A stretch of 64,000 nucleotides of DNA from Afipia sp. OHSU_II-C1. GTDB lineage: Bacteria; Pseudomonadota; Alphaproteobacteria; Rhizobiales; Xanthobacteraceae. Made by a program: the position numbers and the translations under genes. The stretch spans positions 1-64,000 of the forward strand of contig NZ_APJI01000008.1 of NCBI RefSeq assembly GCF_000497575.1, given 5' to 3'. How positions within the stretch are numbered: position 1 is the first letter of the stretch; each line of letters starts with the position of its first letter. The notes below the pieces were generated by a model. The model was not told where the DNA came from and did not search any database. It worked only from the letters and a program-made list of their open reading frames with translations. Shown one piece after another: positions 11,327 to 20,478 of this stretch.

Positions 11327-11749
11327 TCAGGCCTTGAGAATGTCGAGGGTGCGCTGGATCATGCGGCGCGTGGCGGAGATGATGTTGAGGTTGGCCTCAT
11401 ACGACCGCTGCGCTTCGCGCATGTCGGTCATTTCGACCAGCGAGTTCACGTTGGGATACTTGACGTTGCCGTTGGCGTCCGCCGCCGGATTGCCCGGCTC
11501 GTGCTTGACGCGGAAATCGGAATTGTCCGGCTTGATCTTTCCCAGCGTAACCACGCGCGAATCGAGCGTGCGGTCGAGTTCGGAGGAGAACGTCGGCACC
11601 TTGCGGCGATAGGGATCGCCGCCCGCGGTCTTTGCCGTCGAGTCCGCGTTGGCGATGTTTTCCGAAATCACCCGCATCCGGCCCGCCTGCGCGCGCAGAC
11701 CGGACGTCGCGATGCTCATCGACCTGAGAAAATCGTTGCCGTCGCTCAT
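11327..11749 (-). CDS. flgC: flagellar proximal rod protein FlgC
   Basis: The 140-aa rod protein has the N-terminal coiled-coil signature LRAQAGRMRVISENIANADS and the C-terminal MTDMREAQRSYEANLNII that pack together in rod and hook subunits. FlgC is exported by the type III system into the proximal rod. It lies between flgB and fliE as in most flagellated proteobacteria. Confidence 0.97.
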   Translation of the reverse strand: MSDGNDFLRSMSIATSGLRAQAGRMRVISENIANADSTAKTAGGDPYRRKVPTFSSELDRTLDSRVVTLGKIKPDNSDFRVKHEPGNPAADANGNVKYPNVNSLVEMTDMREAQRSYEANLNIISATRRMIQRTLDILKA

Positions 11750-11780
11750 GCTTTGGCTCTCCTAGGCGGGATCATGCGCG

Positions 11781-12191
11781 TTACCGCTTTCCGATGGCGG
11801 TCTTCAGCAGTCCGAGGCTGCGGGTGTAGAGCGAGGTCGCCGCCGCATAGTCCATCTGGTTGGCGGAGACCTTCAGCATCTCGTCTTCGAGGTTGACCGC
11901 ATTGCCCGCCGGCCGGGTCGCATAGCCGCCGCGGTTGCTGGAGCTGAAATTCTCGCTCACCCCGCTCGCCTGGATGTGCCCTGCGCTGGTGCGCGCCATG
12001 GCCAGCGACGGCATCGCGCCGGTCACCGGACCCGCGCCGCCACGATCGAACTTGGGTTCCACGAGGTCCCGCGGCTTGAAGTTCGGTGTGTCCGAATGTG
12101 AAATATTCTCCGCAAGCACCCGTTGCCGCTCCTGATGCCACTGCATCTTGGTGCGAAGCGCGGACAACATCGGAAGATCGGTGATCGCCAT
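11781..12191 (-). CDS. flgB: flagellar proximal rod protein FlgB
   Basis: The 136-aa product carries the rod motif QRVLAENISHSDTPNFKPRD near residues 23-42 and a C-terminal helix (AATSLYTRSLGLLKTAIGKR). FlgB is a proximal rod subunit. It is the first gene of a six-gene run ending in flhB. A perfect CtrA-type box lies 61 bp upstream of its start, consistent with early (class II) flagellar expression. Confidence 0.96.
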   Translation of the reverse strand: MAITDLPMLSALRTKMQWHQERQRVLAENISHSDTPNFKPRDLVEPKFDRGGAGPVTGAMPSLAMARTSAGHIQASGVSENFSSSNRGGYATRPAGNAVNLEDEMLKVSANQMDYAAATSLYTRSLGLLKTAIGKR

Positions 12192-12511
12192 TGGCCAGCC
12201 CTCAACCCGAAGCGCAGTGCCTCAGGTAGGCAGAATTTGCCGCGTGTATGGTTAATAAGGGGTTAAGAACCGTCCGGACCCATTTTCGCCATGAATGCCC
12301 TTCAACCGGACAAGCCATTGAAGTACCGGCAGAAGAACTATTTCGGGCCGCCGCGCTTTAATAGGGTACTCATCCGCCGGCGGCAGCATTTGCCGTCAAG
12401 AATTAACCGGTAGCGCGCACTTAGCACTCAATTCGTCCCAAACTGCTTGTTTCGCGGCCAGTGACCTGCGAATCTGGCATAGATGCGAGTGTTGTTTGAC
12501 GGGGACAGGAC
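12192..12511. other. divergent intergenic region, flgB / fliO
   Basis: This 320-bp gap separates divergent flgB and fliO. It holds the CtrA-type box at 12252-12266 and a lone TTAACC half site near 12402. I see no convincing sigma-54 promoter and no gene. Confidence 0.6.
12252..12266. promoter_or_regulatory. CtrA-type box upstream of flgB, divergent fliO
   Basis: TTAA at 12252-12255, seven bases, then TTAA at 12263-12266 match the Caulobacter CtrA consensus TTAA-N7-TTAA exactly. It lies 61 bp upstream of flgB and about 245 bp upstream of divergent fliO. Early flagellar operons are direct CtrA targets in Caulobacter (established). Use here is inferred. Confidence 0.65.
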
Positions 12512-13501
12512 ATGCCGCAAACGCTTTGGTTCTTCATCGCCTTCGTCATCGTTCTTGCGTTGATCGGAGTTGCCGCCTGGCTTGTTCGCCGGTTTGGCGG
12601 AAGCAGTCTCGGCGGCTCCGGAGCCAGCCGGGGGCGCATGCCGCGGCTTGCCGTGATCGATGCCGCAGCGGTCGATGGCCGCCGCAGGCTGGTGCTGGTC
12701 CGGCGCGACAACGTCGAACATCTGCTGATGATCGGCGGCCCCGCCGATCTCGTGGTCGAACCCAATATCGTACGCAGCGTGCCACAGCGTGATCAGGCGG
12801 CACCGCGCGGGCCTGCGGGAACCGAGCTTCCGCCGCGTCTGGCTCCCGACACCGGCTGGTCCGATAGCGAAGTCCCGCATACCGAGGCTTTTGAACATCG
12901 CGAGCCGTCCGCGCCGGAGCTGCCCCATCGTCCGGTGCGCGCTCCTTATAATGACGACACCCGCCGGCCCGCCCCTCCGCTGCCTGAGCGGCACAGCCCG
13001 GATGTCATGCCGAGCTTCACGCCGGAGCCGATGATTCGTCCCGAACCCTCGTTGCGTCCTGAACCGATGCTGCGTTCGGAGCCTCGCGCAATTCCGCGAA
13101 GCGAGCGCAGCGAACCGATGCCGCCGCGCATGCCGCGCTCGGGCGATGTTCCGAAAGCGCCGCCGATGCCGCCCCGTCCGCCGGTACGCCCGGCGCCCGA
13201 TCCTGCTTTGTCATCAGCGGATCAGAACCTCGCCGACATGGCGCAGCGGCTCGAAGCCGCCCTGCGCCGGCCCGGCGGTGAACCTCGCCTCGACACCGCA
13301 CCATCGATCGGCCCGGTCGAGCGGCCGGGCGCACCACCCGTTGCTCCTGAGGCTGCGGGGAATCGGCCCGTGCCGCGCTCCGAAGGCGCCCCGCGCCCGC
13401 CAGTTCCACCGGCGCCGCCGCCGCCCGCGCCAAAGGCTGCGTTCGAGAATCTCGAAGACGAGATGGCCAATCTCCTCGGCCGTCCGAAGCCTCCCGCGTG
13501 A
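12512..13501 (+). CDS. fliO: flagellar biosynthetic protein FliO with long proline-rich tail
   Basis: The 329-aa product has one N-terminal transmembrane helix (about 4-26, PQTLWFFIAFVIVLALIGVA). A FliO-type small beta domain follows (about 40-90) with PRLAVIDAAAVDGRRRLVLV and HLLMIGGPADLVVE. The remaining 230 residues are low-complexity Pro/Arg/Glu, including tandem RPEP-like repeats near 165-185. FliO stabilises FliP during export-gate assembly. The tail is longer than in enteric FliO but is seen in alphaproteobacteria. It overlaps fliP by 4 bp, implying translational coupling. Confidence 0.9.
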   Translation: MPQTLWFFIAFVIVLALIGVAAWLVRRFGGSSLGGSGASRGRMPRLAVIDAAAVDGRRRLVLVRRDNVEHLLMIGGPADLVVEPNIVRSVPQRDQAAPRGPAGTELPPRLAPDTGWSDSEVPHTEAFEHREPSAPELPHRPVRAPYNDDTRRPAPPLPERHSPDVMPSFTPEPMIRPEPSLRPEPMLRSEPRAIPRSERSEPMPPRMPRSGDVPKAPPMPPRPPVRPAPDPALSSADQNLADMAQRLEAALRRPGGEPRLDTAPSIGPVERPGAPPVAPEAAGNRPVPRSEGAPRPPVPPAPPPPAPKAAFENLEDEMANLLGRPKPPA

Positions 13502-14256
13502 GATCCTCGACATCACCGCGTAGAGTTTTATTTTTTGCCAGTCTTGTCGCCGCCGCCGGGTTCCTGATCGAACCGGCGAGCGCGCAGGATATCAGCATCA
13601 ATCTGGGCCAGGGCAACGGCGGCGTCACCGAGCGCGCGATCCAGCTGATCGCGCTGCTGACGGTCCTGTCGATCGCGCCGTCGATTCTGGTGATGATGAC
13701 GTCGTTCACCCGCATCGTGGTGGTGCTGTCGCTGCTACGCACGGCGCTCGGCACCGCGACCGCGCCGCCGAACTCAGTCATCATCGCGCTGGCGCTGTTC
13801 CTGACCGGATTCGTAATGGGACCGGTGCTGCAAAAAGCTTATGACGACGGCATCAAGCCGCTGGTCGCCAACCAGATCACCGTCGAGCAGGCGTTCGAGC
13901 GCGGCACGGTGCCGCTGCGCAGCTTCATGCAGAAGAATGTGCGCGAAAAGGATCTCAAGCTGTTCATGGACCTGTCGGGCGAGCCACCTGCAGCCACGCC
14001 CGAGCAGATGTCGCTGCGCATCCTGATCCCCGCCTTCATGATTTCCGAGCTGAAGCGCGCCTTCGAGATCGGCTTTCTCCTGTTTTTGCCCTTCCTCATC
14101 ATCGACCTTGTGGTCGCATCGGTTCTGATGTCGATGGGCATGATGATGCTGCCGCCGGTGGTGGTGTCACTGCCGTTCAAGCTGATCTTCTTCGTGCTGG
14201 TGGACGGCTGGTCGCTGGTGGCAGGCAGCCTCGTGCAAAGCTACGGCGGCGGGTAA
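13498..14256 (+). CDS. fliP: flagellar export gate protein FliP
   Basis: The 252-aa product begins with a GTG codon embedded in the fliO stop (GTGA). It has a cleavable signal peptide ending near AGFLIEPASAQ, which is typical of FliP. The core motifs are MMTSFTRIVVVLSLLRTALG, and LMSMGMMMLPPVVVSLPFKL near the C-terminus. FliP forms the main ring of the export channel with FliQ and FliR, encoded on the opposite strand nearby. The length is normal. Confidence 0.97.
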   Translation: MRSSTSPRRVLFFASLVAAAGFLIEPASAQDISINLGQGNGGVTERAIQLIALLTVLSIAPSILVMMTSFTRIVVVLSLLRTALGTATAPPNSVIIALALFLTGFVMGPVLQKAYDDGIKPLVANQITVEQAFERGTVPLRSFMQKNVREKDLKLFMDLSGEPPAATPEQMSLRILIPAFMISELKRAFEIGFLLFLPFLIIDLVVASVLMSMGMMMLPPVVVSLPFKLIFFVLVDGWSLVAGSLVQSYGGG

Positions 14257-14280
14257 GTCGGCTCGCGAGACTTTCCGTTT

Positions 14281-14356
14281 CGTCATTGCGAGGAGCGTCA
14301 GCAACGAAGCAATCCAACTTCCTTGTCGCTATGGATTCGCTTCGCTTGCAATGACG
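14281..14356. repeat. REP-like element (CGTCATTGC...GCAATGACG)
   Basis: CGTCATTGC (14281-14289) pairs with GCAATGACG (14348-14356), with inner GAAGCAATCCA/TGGATTCGCTTC arms. It lies between convergent fliP and the TPR gene. The core CGTCATTGCGAGGAGC recurs at 31507, so this is a dispersed family. The palindrome may also act as a bidirectional transcription barrier. Confidence 0.8.
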
Positions 14357-14373
14357 CCTGCAGCGTCCGCCGG

Positions 14374-17300
14374 TCAGCGGGTCGCCTTCACCCGCTTCAG
14401 GCTGCCCGTCGGATTCGGATCGGCCTTGATTTCAGGCGGCAGTTTGGCGCGCGCCATTGCATCGGGGAAGCGGACCTTCATCTCACGCAGGAAGCCATCG
14501 AGCGTGTCGATGGTCGCCGCCATCTTCGCAATCCGCGCGAAATCCGCGCTGTTCGCCGTCGCCGGCTTCGAGGCCACGTCGAACGCTGCGCGGTCGCCGC
14601 CGTCCATCTTCGGACTGTACTTCTCGCGGAAGCGGGCAAGGCCGATGGCATCTTCCGCCAGCGCGTATCCGATCACGGCGCGAATGACGTCGCTCTTCTC
14701 GGTCGGCGACAGCGGCTGAAAATCGCGCCAGCGATCACCGTAAAGCAGTTCGATCTGCTCGGCGGACTCCCGCCAGCGCCGCGACGCCCAGTAGATATCC
14801 GACCGGAGCCGGACCGCCTCGCGGCCGCCGACGTTCGAGATGATGTCGAGCGCCAGATCGTGACGACCGATGTCGGTCTGCGCCCGCGCCTCGAGCAACA
14901 GGCGCTGCTGGCGGATTTCTCCGGCCAGATCGGCGATCCGCGTGGTGCGCAGCGCCGCGATGGCGCGATCGGGCTTGCGGTTCATCAGATAGACCATCGC
15001 CAGCCGGGAGGCGACCTGTGCGCGGGCCGAGCCTTCAAGCCGGTGATCGATTTGGTATTGTAAAAGCTCGCTCGCCTGTTCGAGCAGATCGACGGCGACA
15101 AGACGATCCGCCAGACGCCGGATCATTTCGTCGCCGCGACGGCCGATCGGCGTGAGATCGCGGAACTCATAGAACATCGCAAGCGCTTCGACGGGCGGAA
15201 GATCCTCCCCCTTCGCGCCATTGTAGATCTGCTCGAACAATGCCGACGCCTCGTCCTGCATCTTTCGCGATGCTTCGGAGTTAGGTTGCAGCATGGTCGC
15301 GGTGCGTACGGCTGAGAAAGCTTCCGAATAACGCCCCTTGACCGCGTAGAGCCGGCTCAGCATCTCCAGTGTCTTCACCTCGATGGAGTCGCCCCGCCAT
15401 GTGACCGAGATGGCTTCAAGATCGCGAAGCGCATCGTCGTCGCTGATTTCGCCGCGCTTCTGGCGCAATGCAATCTGACGGACCTGCGCTTCGACCGCCG
15501 ACGGACGATCGGCCGACCCTGCGGCGGTCTGAAACGCCGCCAGTGCATCCTGATCGCGGCCCAGCGCTTCGGCGAGACGCCCGCGCAACAGCGCAATCGC
15601 CGCCGTCTGCTCGGGACCGACGCCGACGACGTCAAGATCGTTGCTCCGCACCGCCGCGCCCGGATAGTCCCTCACCTCAAGCGACGCGCGGAACGCGTCC
15701 GCGATCACAATGCGCTGGAGATCGAGCGGCAGCGCCGTGATGGCGAACTCGACGTTCTTGAATTTCTCGCGCGCTTCCACCCATTTTTCCTGCCGCGCCA
15801 GAGCAAGCGCCTTCCAGAGCTGGGAATCGATATTCGCGGCTACGGCGGGGTTGGCGAGATCCGCCAGCGCAAGCGCGGGATGCCCCGCCAGCGTGCTGGC
15901 GACAGCATGAACCGTCAGCGACGAGGCTTCTTCCTCGCCCGGCTTGATCTCCGAAAACGCCAGATCGAGAATGCCCTTCGCTTCGGGATACAGTCCACGT
16001 GCGAGATAGAACCGCGCAAGGTCGACATGGACAGGCAGGCGCGCCATTCCGGTCGCCAGCGCCGCCTTTGTCAGCAGCTTGTTGCGGGTCGGAATGAACT
16101 CGGCGTTCTGATAGTCGCGCCATTCGGTGACGTCGAAGACTGGACGAATGAGCGCGGCTGCGCGCTCCGGCGCCGCTGTCGCGGTGGACAGCGTCAAACC
16201 TCCGGGCCGCGTCAGGGTCAGCGTATCCGACGAGATGCCCGCGGTGATGTCATCCGACTTCTGCTGGATCACCACACCGTGGATCGATTCGAGCAGCGAG
16301 AACTCGACAAAGTCCTGGCGCTTCATGAACCCGCGCGACGGCGCGCCCGCCGTCATCACCAGCAGCAGATCGCCGGCATCGGGATCGTTCAGCCGATGAA
16401 GCTGTCCGGGCTTTGCGAGGCTGACACTGACGCTGGCGCGTCCGGGATCGGCCATGTTGCGTGTCGCGACCAGTGGCTGCGGCGGTGCGTGTCCCTTGTC
16501 GGCGAGAACGAGAGTCCACGCACGCTCATCCCCCGTCAGGGTTGCAAGCTGCGGACGATTTAGCCGTATCCGCAGCGCGCGGCCTTTCGGCAAATCAACA
16601 GGAACGGATTCTGCGACGATCCATCCGCCCTCACGGCGGACGGCGCTGGCATCGATCGCCTGATCGGTGTCGAACACTAGCCAGATCGAGTCCGAACGGC
16701 GAAACACCGCCGCGGCGGTAGGAGTGCTGAACGGAAACGTCAGGCGGAAATCGTCACTGGTGAGCCTCGCCTCCACCGTGACCTCCGCTGCGGGATTGGC
16801 CGCAGCCTTCTCGGGCGGCGAGGCTTTCACGGCAGGCGGCGATGGCACCAGCGGCGTCTTTACGGGCGCTTCGGCAACCGCTGGAGGAGTCGGCATAGCC
16901 GTCGCGGCGTCCGGCTTCGCAACGGCCGTCTCGGCCTTCGCATCGGTCGACGGCGCGGGCGCAGCCGTTTCCGCCGGCTTGACGTCCGGCGTTTGAATCT
17001 CCGGCAGCTTGACCTGGGCTGTCTTGACTTCAGCCGGCTTGGCGTCCGCCGTCATCTGACGTGCGATTTGTTCAGACGTCGGCGGCGCGATCTCGCTGGC
17101 CTTGTCGCCCGGGATCGGCTTCAACGGTGAATTGACGGTTTTTGGCTTCTGCGCCGGCTCGAAGGCAACGTCGACGACGTAATTCTTGTCCTCGCGGAAC
17201 GAGTGAATATCCGCCTCGCCGATCAGCGCGATCTCGACGCGTGCCCCGTCGCCCGCGATCTTCTGATTGATCGAGGTGATGTTCGCAGGCATCGCGATCT

Positions 17301-18030
17301 TCGCGTCCGCAAGATCGAACATCAGCGGCGCGGTGAACGACAACGTGAACTTCTCCGTCCCCAGCGAGGACGACACATTCACGCCGTCCGGCATTTCAAA
17401 GACAAAGCGGACGAAGGTCGGCTGAATCGATACCCGTACGCGAACCGGCGGACGCTTCGTCGCCTCATCCGCAATCTTCTGCATGCGCAAGGCGCGCTCG
17501 GCGGCCAGCGCACGCTCGGACAGCTCCTTCACAACCTCGGCCGGCAGTGCGGGCGGAAGCCCGGTCCATTTTTCCGGCAACAGATCGATGAACACGCGCT
17601 CTCCCGCGGTCATCACATTGACGCTGACTTTCTGCGTCAGCGCCATGCGGATCGCAGTGCCGTCGGGATCGCGGCGAACCGACCCGACATAGGCGGGAAC
17701 GGAATCCGCAAGCAGATCGATCGGAACGTCGACGGGCTTCTTGAACTGAATGACCAGGATAGCGCCCGCGACAATCACATCGGTCGGAACGTCTTCCTTG
17801 AACTTGAGAATCAGGCGGGCATAACCGGACTGCGCCGTCAGCACTGCCTCGCCTTTGACAGGATCAGCCGGAGCGGCTGTTGCGGCGACCGACAGGCAGG
17901 ACAGCAGGACGGCCAGCGCAAGCGCCGATGACCGCAGGCCACAGCAAAGCCGGCTCGCAAGAGAGCGGGCTTTCGGCCTGGTCCCTCGGGCTGGCTTAAT
18001 TGTGCCGGCGGTCCTGGACATTCCCAACAC
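14374..18030 (-). CDS. very large exported TPR protein in the fliL-fliM-motE operon
   Basis: The 1218-aa product has an N-terminal signal (hydrophobic ALALAVLLSCLSVAATAAPA, about 34-55). A beta-rich AMIN-like region follows (about 60-160, GYARLILKFKEDVPTDV). An Ala/Pro/Lys-rich linker spans about 310-430, and a second similar beta region covers about 430-520. A long helical TPR array runs from about 640 to 1150 (e.g. ALGRDQDALAAFQTAAGSAD). The context (3 bp after motE) suggests a periplasmic motor or stator scaffold. MotC of Sinorhizobium, the partner of MotE, is a possible functional counterpart, but it is much smaller and homology is not shown. Confidence 0.75.
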   Translation of the reverse strand: MLGMSRTAGTIKPARGTRPKARSLASRLCCGLRSSALALAVLLSCLSVAATAAPADPVKGEAVLTAQSGYARLILKFKEDVPTDVIVAGAILVIQFKKPVDVPIDLLADSVPAYVGSVRRDPDGTAIRMALTQKVSVNVMTAGERVFIDLLPEKWTGLPPALPAEVVKELSERALAAERALRMQKIADEATKRPPVRVRVSIQPTFVRFVFEMPDGVNVSSSLGTEKFTLSFTAPLMFDLADAKIAMPANITSINQKIAGDGARVEIALIGEADIHSFREDKNYVVDVAFEPAQKPKTVNSPLKPIPGDKASEIAPPTSEQIARQMTADAKPAEVKTAQVKLPEIQTPDVKPAETAAPAPSTDAKAETAVAKPDAATAMPTPPAVAEAPVKTPLVPSPPAVKASPPEKAAANPAAEVTVEARLTSDDFRLTFPFSTPTAAAVFRRSDSIWLVFDTDQAIDASAVRREGGWIVAESVPVDLPKGRALRIRLNRPQLATLTGDERAWTLVLADKGHAPPQPLVATRNMADPGRASVSVSLAKPGQLHRLNDPDAGDLLLVMTAGAPSRGFMKRQDFVEFSLLESIHGVVIQQKSDDITAGISSDTLTLTRPGGLTLSTATAAPERAAALIRPVFDVTEWRDYQNAEFIPTRNKLLTKAALATGMARLPVHVDLARFYLARGLYPEAKGILDLAFSEIKPGEEEASSLTVHAVASTLAGHPALALADLANPAVAANIDSQLWKALALARQEKWVEAREKFKNVEFAITALPLDLQRIVIADAFRASLEVRDYPGAAVRSNDLDVVGVGPEQTAAIALLRGRLAEALGRDQDALAAFQTAAGSADRPSAVEAQVRQIALRQKRGEISDDDALRDLEAISVTWRGDSIEVKTLEMLSRLYAVKGRYSEAFSAVRTATMLQPNSEASRKMQDEASALFEQIYNGAKGEDLPPVEALAMFYEFRDLTPIGRRGDEMIRRLADRLVAVDLLEQASELLQYQIDHRLEGSARAQVASRLAMVYLMNRKPDRAIAALRTTRIADLAGEIRQQRLLLEARAQTDIGRHDLALDIISNVGGREAVRLRSDIYWASRRWRESAEQIELLYGDRWRDFQPLSPTEKSDVIRAVIGYALAEDAIGLARFREKYSPKMDGGDRAAFDVASKPATANSADFARIAKMAATIDTLDGFLREMKVRFPDAMARAKLPPEIKADPNPTGSLKRVKATR

Positions 18031-18033
18031 GCC

Positions 18034-18795
18034 TCAGTTTCGGACGGGTGCTTGCGGCCTGCCTTCGATCTTGGGCAGGTCGTTCGCGGATGACGATCTA
18101 TCGCCGGTTGAGCGGCGCGCCAGTTCGACCGTCAATCGCTCGGCCGCCTCCGGCTGCATCTGTCCCATGATGTCGGACATCTTGCGCGGCGCGATCTGCG
18201 ACGCGATCTCGAACAGCACCGACAGTTCAAGCCGGTCGAACACCCTCGCCGCATCCTTCGGCTTCATGGCTTCGTACATCGTCACCAGGCCCTTGAAGCG
18301 CGCGGCCTCCTGTTCCTGCTTCTGCTGCCCGGCAACGGACACACGCGCCTCGGTCGCCTTCATCTCTTCGATCTTGCCCTCGATCCGCTTTTCAGCGGAC
18401 TTCATCAGGCTTTCCCGGATTTCGATTTCGCGTGCGCGGGCTTCGATCTCCTGCCGCCGCGCCTGAAGGCTTTCAAGAACCGCACGTTCGGATGCAGTCA
18501 CCGCGCGGTTGGGATCCGGATAGACCACCTTGTCGTCAGGAATTGGCGCGACCTCGGGAGCTGCCACGACCGGCTTGTCATCCTTGGCGGCGACCGAACC
18601 GGTGACATCCGACGAATCCAGCTTGCCCGGCGACGGGAAGTTGAAGGTCTCCTGCGCCCACGACTTCGGCTTCGGCGTATCGTTAAGGATATACCCGCCT
18701 TCAAGCAGAAGGCCCGATACCTTGAGCACGACCAGACAGCAGGTCGCGATCAAAAGTATCGGGATGATCCGGATATCGCGAAGAAGCGTTTTCAT
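18034..18795 (-). CDS. motE: MotE-family flagellar motor chaperone
   Basis: The 253-aa product has one N-terminal hydrophobic segment (about 10-32), a Pro/Asp linker, a coiled coil (about 100-165, rich in Arg/Glu/Lys) and a C-terminal MgtE-N-like domain (about 170-235). That domain carries MKPKDAARVFDRLELSVLF and IAPRKMSDIMGQMQPE. MotE in Sinorhizobium is a periplasmic chaperone for the motor protein MotC (established). The gene overlaps the upstream DUF6468-like gene by 4 bp and sits 3 bp before the giant TPR gene, indicating co-expression. Assignment to the family is secure; the exact partner here is inferred. Confidence 0.85.
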   Translation of the reverse strand: MKTLLRDIRIIPILLIATCCLVVLKVSGLLLEGGYILNDTPKPKSWAQETFNFPSPGKLDSSDVTGSVAAKDDKPVVAAPEVAPIPDDKVVYPDPNRAVTASERAVLESLQARRQEIEARAREIEIRESLMKSAEKRIEGKIEEMKATEARVSVAGQQKQEQEAARFKGLVTMYEAMKPKDAARVFDRLELSVLFEIASQIAPRKMSDIMGQMQPEAAERLTVELARRSTGDRSSSANDLPKIEGRPQAPVRN

Positions 18796-19259
18796 GCAGC
18801 GAGACCGGTGGCCCTTCGCCGTTCGGAGAATGCCTGGGCGGCGGCAAGCAGCGTCTTCGCATTCGACGACTTTTGCACCGGAGCAGCCGGCGTTTCGGCC
18901 TCCGCAGCCATCTCAACCTCGGGGACCGATGGCCGGGCCGCGAGCGCGATCTGGGTCAGACGGTTGAGGATCGCTTCGCCGGCCATCACCTGCTTGCTGA
19001 GTTTCGCTGACAGGGCCGTTCCGGCGGTGAGCTGAGCGCCGAGATTTTCGTCGCACTCCCGCACCGTCAGCTTCAGGCCACCGATCGCACGCTCGGCGAT
19101 TTCGGTCGCCGTGATGAGTTCGGCGATCATGGCGCGCATCGACTGCTCGTCGGCCCGCAGGCGCTTGAGCCGCCGGTTCAGGAGCATGCAGTAACCGATC
19201 GTGAGCAAAAGCAGCACCGCAACCAGGCTCTCGATCACAAGTCCGAATGAGTGACTCAT
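18792..19259 (-). CDS. DUF6468-like membrane protein of the fliM operon
   Basis: The 155-aa product has one N-terminal transmembrane helix (about 8-28). A helical region likely to form a coiled coil follows (about 29-105, with RRLKRLRADEQSMRAMIAEL), and the tail is Ala/Pro-rich. It resembles proteins annotated DUF6468 in alphaproteobacterial flagellar clusters (from memory). It overlaps fliM at its start and motE at its end by 4 bp each, so it is tightly coupled to motor genes. Its biochemical role is unknown; an inner-membrane motor accessory is the simplest inference. Confidence 0.7.
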   Translation of the reverse strand: MSHSFGLVIESLVAVLLLLTIGYCMLLNRRLKRLRADEQSMRAMIAELITATEIAERAIGGLKLTVRECDENLGAQLTAGTALSAKLSKQVMAGEAILNRLTQIALAARPSVPEVEMAAEAETPAAPVQKSSNAKTLLAAAQAFSERRRATGLAA

Positions 19260-20461
19260 TGTGCCTCCATCAGTTTGGTTTGCTCGTCTTGCTTCTCGAA
19301 CATCGCGTAAGTTGTGTGCGGCTTGCGCAGTGGCTTGGTGACACGAATGGCAACGCGATCGCCGACACGCCCCATCCGGCCCTCGCTGAGCGGCACGTCG
19401 CCGCAGCGGACAGTCACCAGTGCATCGGGCCGCACGTTGAGCGGCAGGGTATCGCCGACCTTCAGCATCATCAGTTGCTTGAGCGGCATATTGGCTTCAT
19501 AGAGCACGGCATCGACGGCGATTTCGGCCCGCGCGATCTCGGTGGCAAGATGGCCCTCCCAGATAGGATCACGGCCGAACTTTTCACCCATGAACATCTG
19601 CAACAGCACGTCGCGGATCGGTTCGATGGTGGCGTAGGGCAGCAGAAGCTCGATGTTGCCGCCGCGGTCTTCCATGTCGATCCGCAGGCGGACCAGAATG
19701 GCGGCGTTGGCGGGTCGGCTGATGGCGGCGAAGCGCGGATTGGTCTCCAGCCGGTCGATCGTGAAGGTCACGGGCGACAGCGGCCGGAAGGCCTGCTCGG
19801 CATCGGCGAGAACGACTTCAACGAGGCGCTTGACCAGATTGGTTTCGATGGTGGTATAGGGACGGCCTTCGATGCGCAGCGACGGCTGCCCGCGGCGGCC
19901 ACCGAGCAGCACGTCGATGATCGAATAGATCAGACTCGAATCGACCGTGAACAAGCCGAAGTTTTCCCACTCCTCGGCCTTGAACACCGAGAGCACGCAG
20001 GGCAGCGGGATCGAATTGAGATAGTCGCCGAAGCGCACCGAGGTGATGCGGTCCAGCGAGACTTCGACGTTGTCGGAGGTGAAATTGCGCAGGCTCGTCG
20101 TCATCAGCCGCACCAGGCGGTCGAACACGATTTCGAGCATCGGAAGGCGTTCGTACGACACCATCGCGGAATCGATGATGGCGCGAATGCCGGAATTCTC
20201 GTCGATATTGAGTTCGCCGTCGCTGAAACCGAGCAGGTTGTCGATTTCTTCCTGCGACAGGACGCGCTCGCCGCCGGCCTTGCCGATGTCGAGCGTGCGG
20301 CTGCCGTCGTCGACCATCGCGGCCCACTGCTCCGCCATGGTCTCGGTCAGCGTATTGGCTTCCGCCTCAGCCGCAGCCGCGGCCGGATCTTCGGAATCCA
20401 GCGCGCCTTCCCATTCGGCGGCTAGCGCATCCTGATCGACATCATTATCGCCCGGAGACAT
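19256..20461 (-). CDS. fliM: flagellar switch protein FliM
   Basis: The 401-aa product has an acidic N-terminus (CheY-binding region in this family) and the VLSQEEIDNLLGFSDGEL segment near 70-87. A middle CheC-like domain and a C-terminal SpoA domain (about 320-395) follow. FliM couples CheY-P binding to rotor switching. It is longer than enteric FliM because of an extended Ala/Glu-rich N-terminus. It is second in the fliL-fliM-DUF6468-motE-TPR run, 17 bp after fliL. Confidence 0.95.
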   Translation of the reverse strand: MSPGDNDVDQDALAAEWEGALDSEDPAAAAAEAEANTLTETMAEQWAAMVDDGSRTLDIGKAGGERVLSQEEIDNLLGFSDGELNIDENSGIRAIIDSAMVSYERLPMLEIVFDRLVRLMTTSLRNFTSDNVEVSLDRITSVRFGDYLNSIPLPCVLSVFKAEEWENFGLFTVDSSLIYSIIDVLLGGRRGQPSLRIEGRPYTTIETNLVKRLVEVVLADAEQAFRPLSPVTFTIDRLETNPRFAAISRPANAAILVRLRIDMEDRGGNIELLLPYATIEPIRDVLLQMFMGEKFGRDPIWEGHLATEIARAEIAVDAVLYEANMPLKQLMMLKVGDTLPLNVRPDALVTVRCGDVPLSEGRMGRVGDRVAIRVTKPLRKPHTTYAMFEKQDEQTKLMEAQ

Positions 20462-20478
20462 GTTTCAACTTCCGTCCG

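Noticed and set aside
8706-11337. Long plus-strand frames opposite flhB, fliR and fliQ
   Set aside because: Their translations are His/Arg/Gln-rich shadow sequence antisense to certain flagellar genes.
12313-12328. Possible sigma-54 site upstream of flgB
   Set aside because: Minus-strand CGGTACTTCAATGGCT keeps the spacing but has two core mismatches, and the operon class expected here uses CtrA instead.
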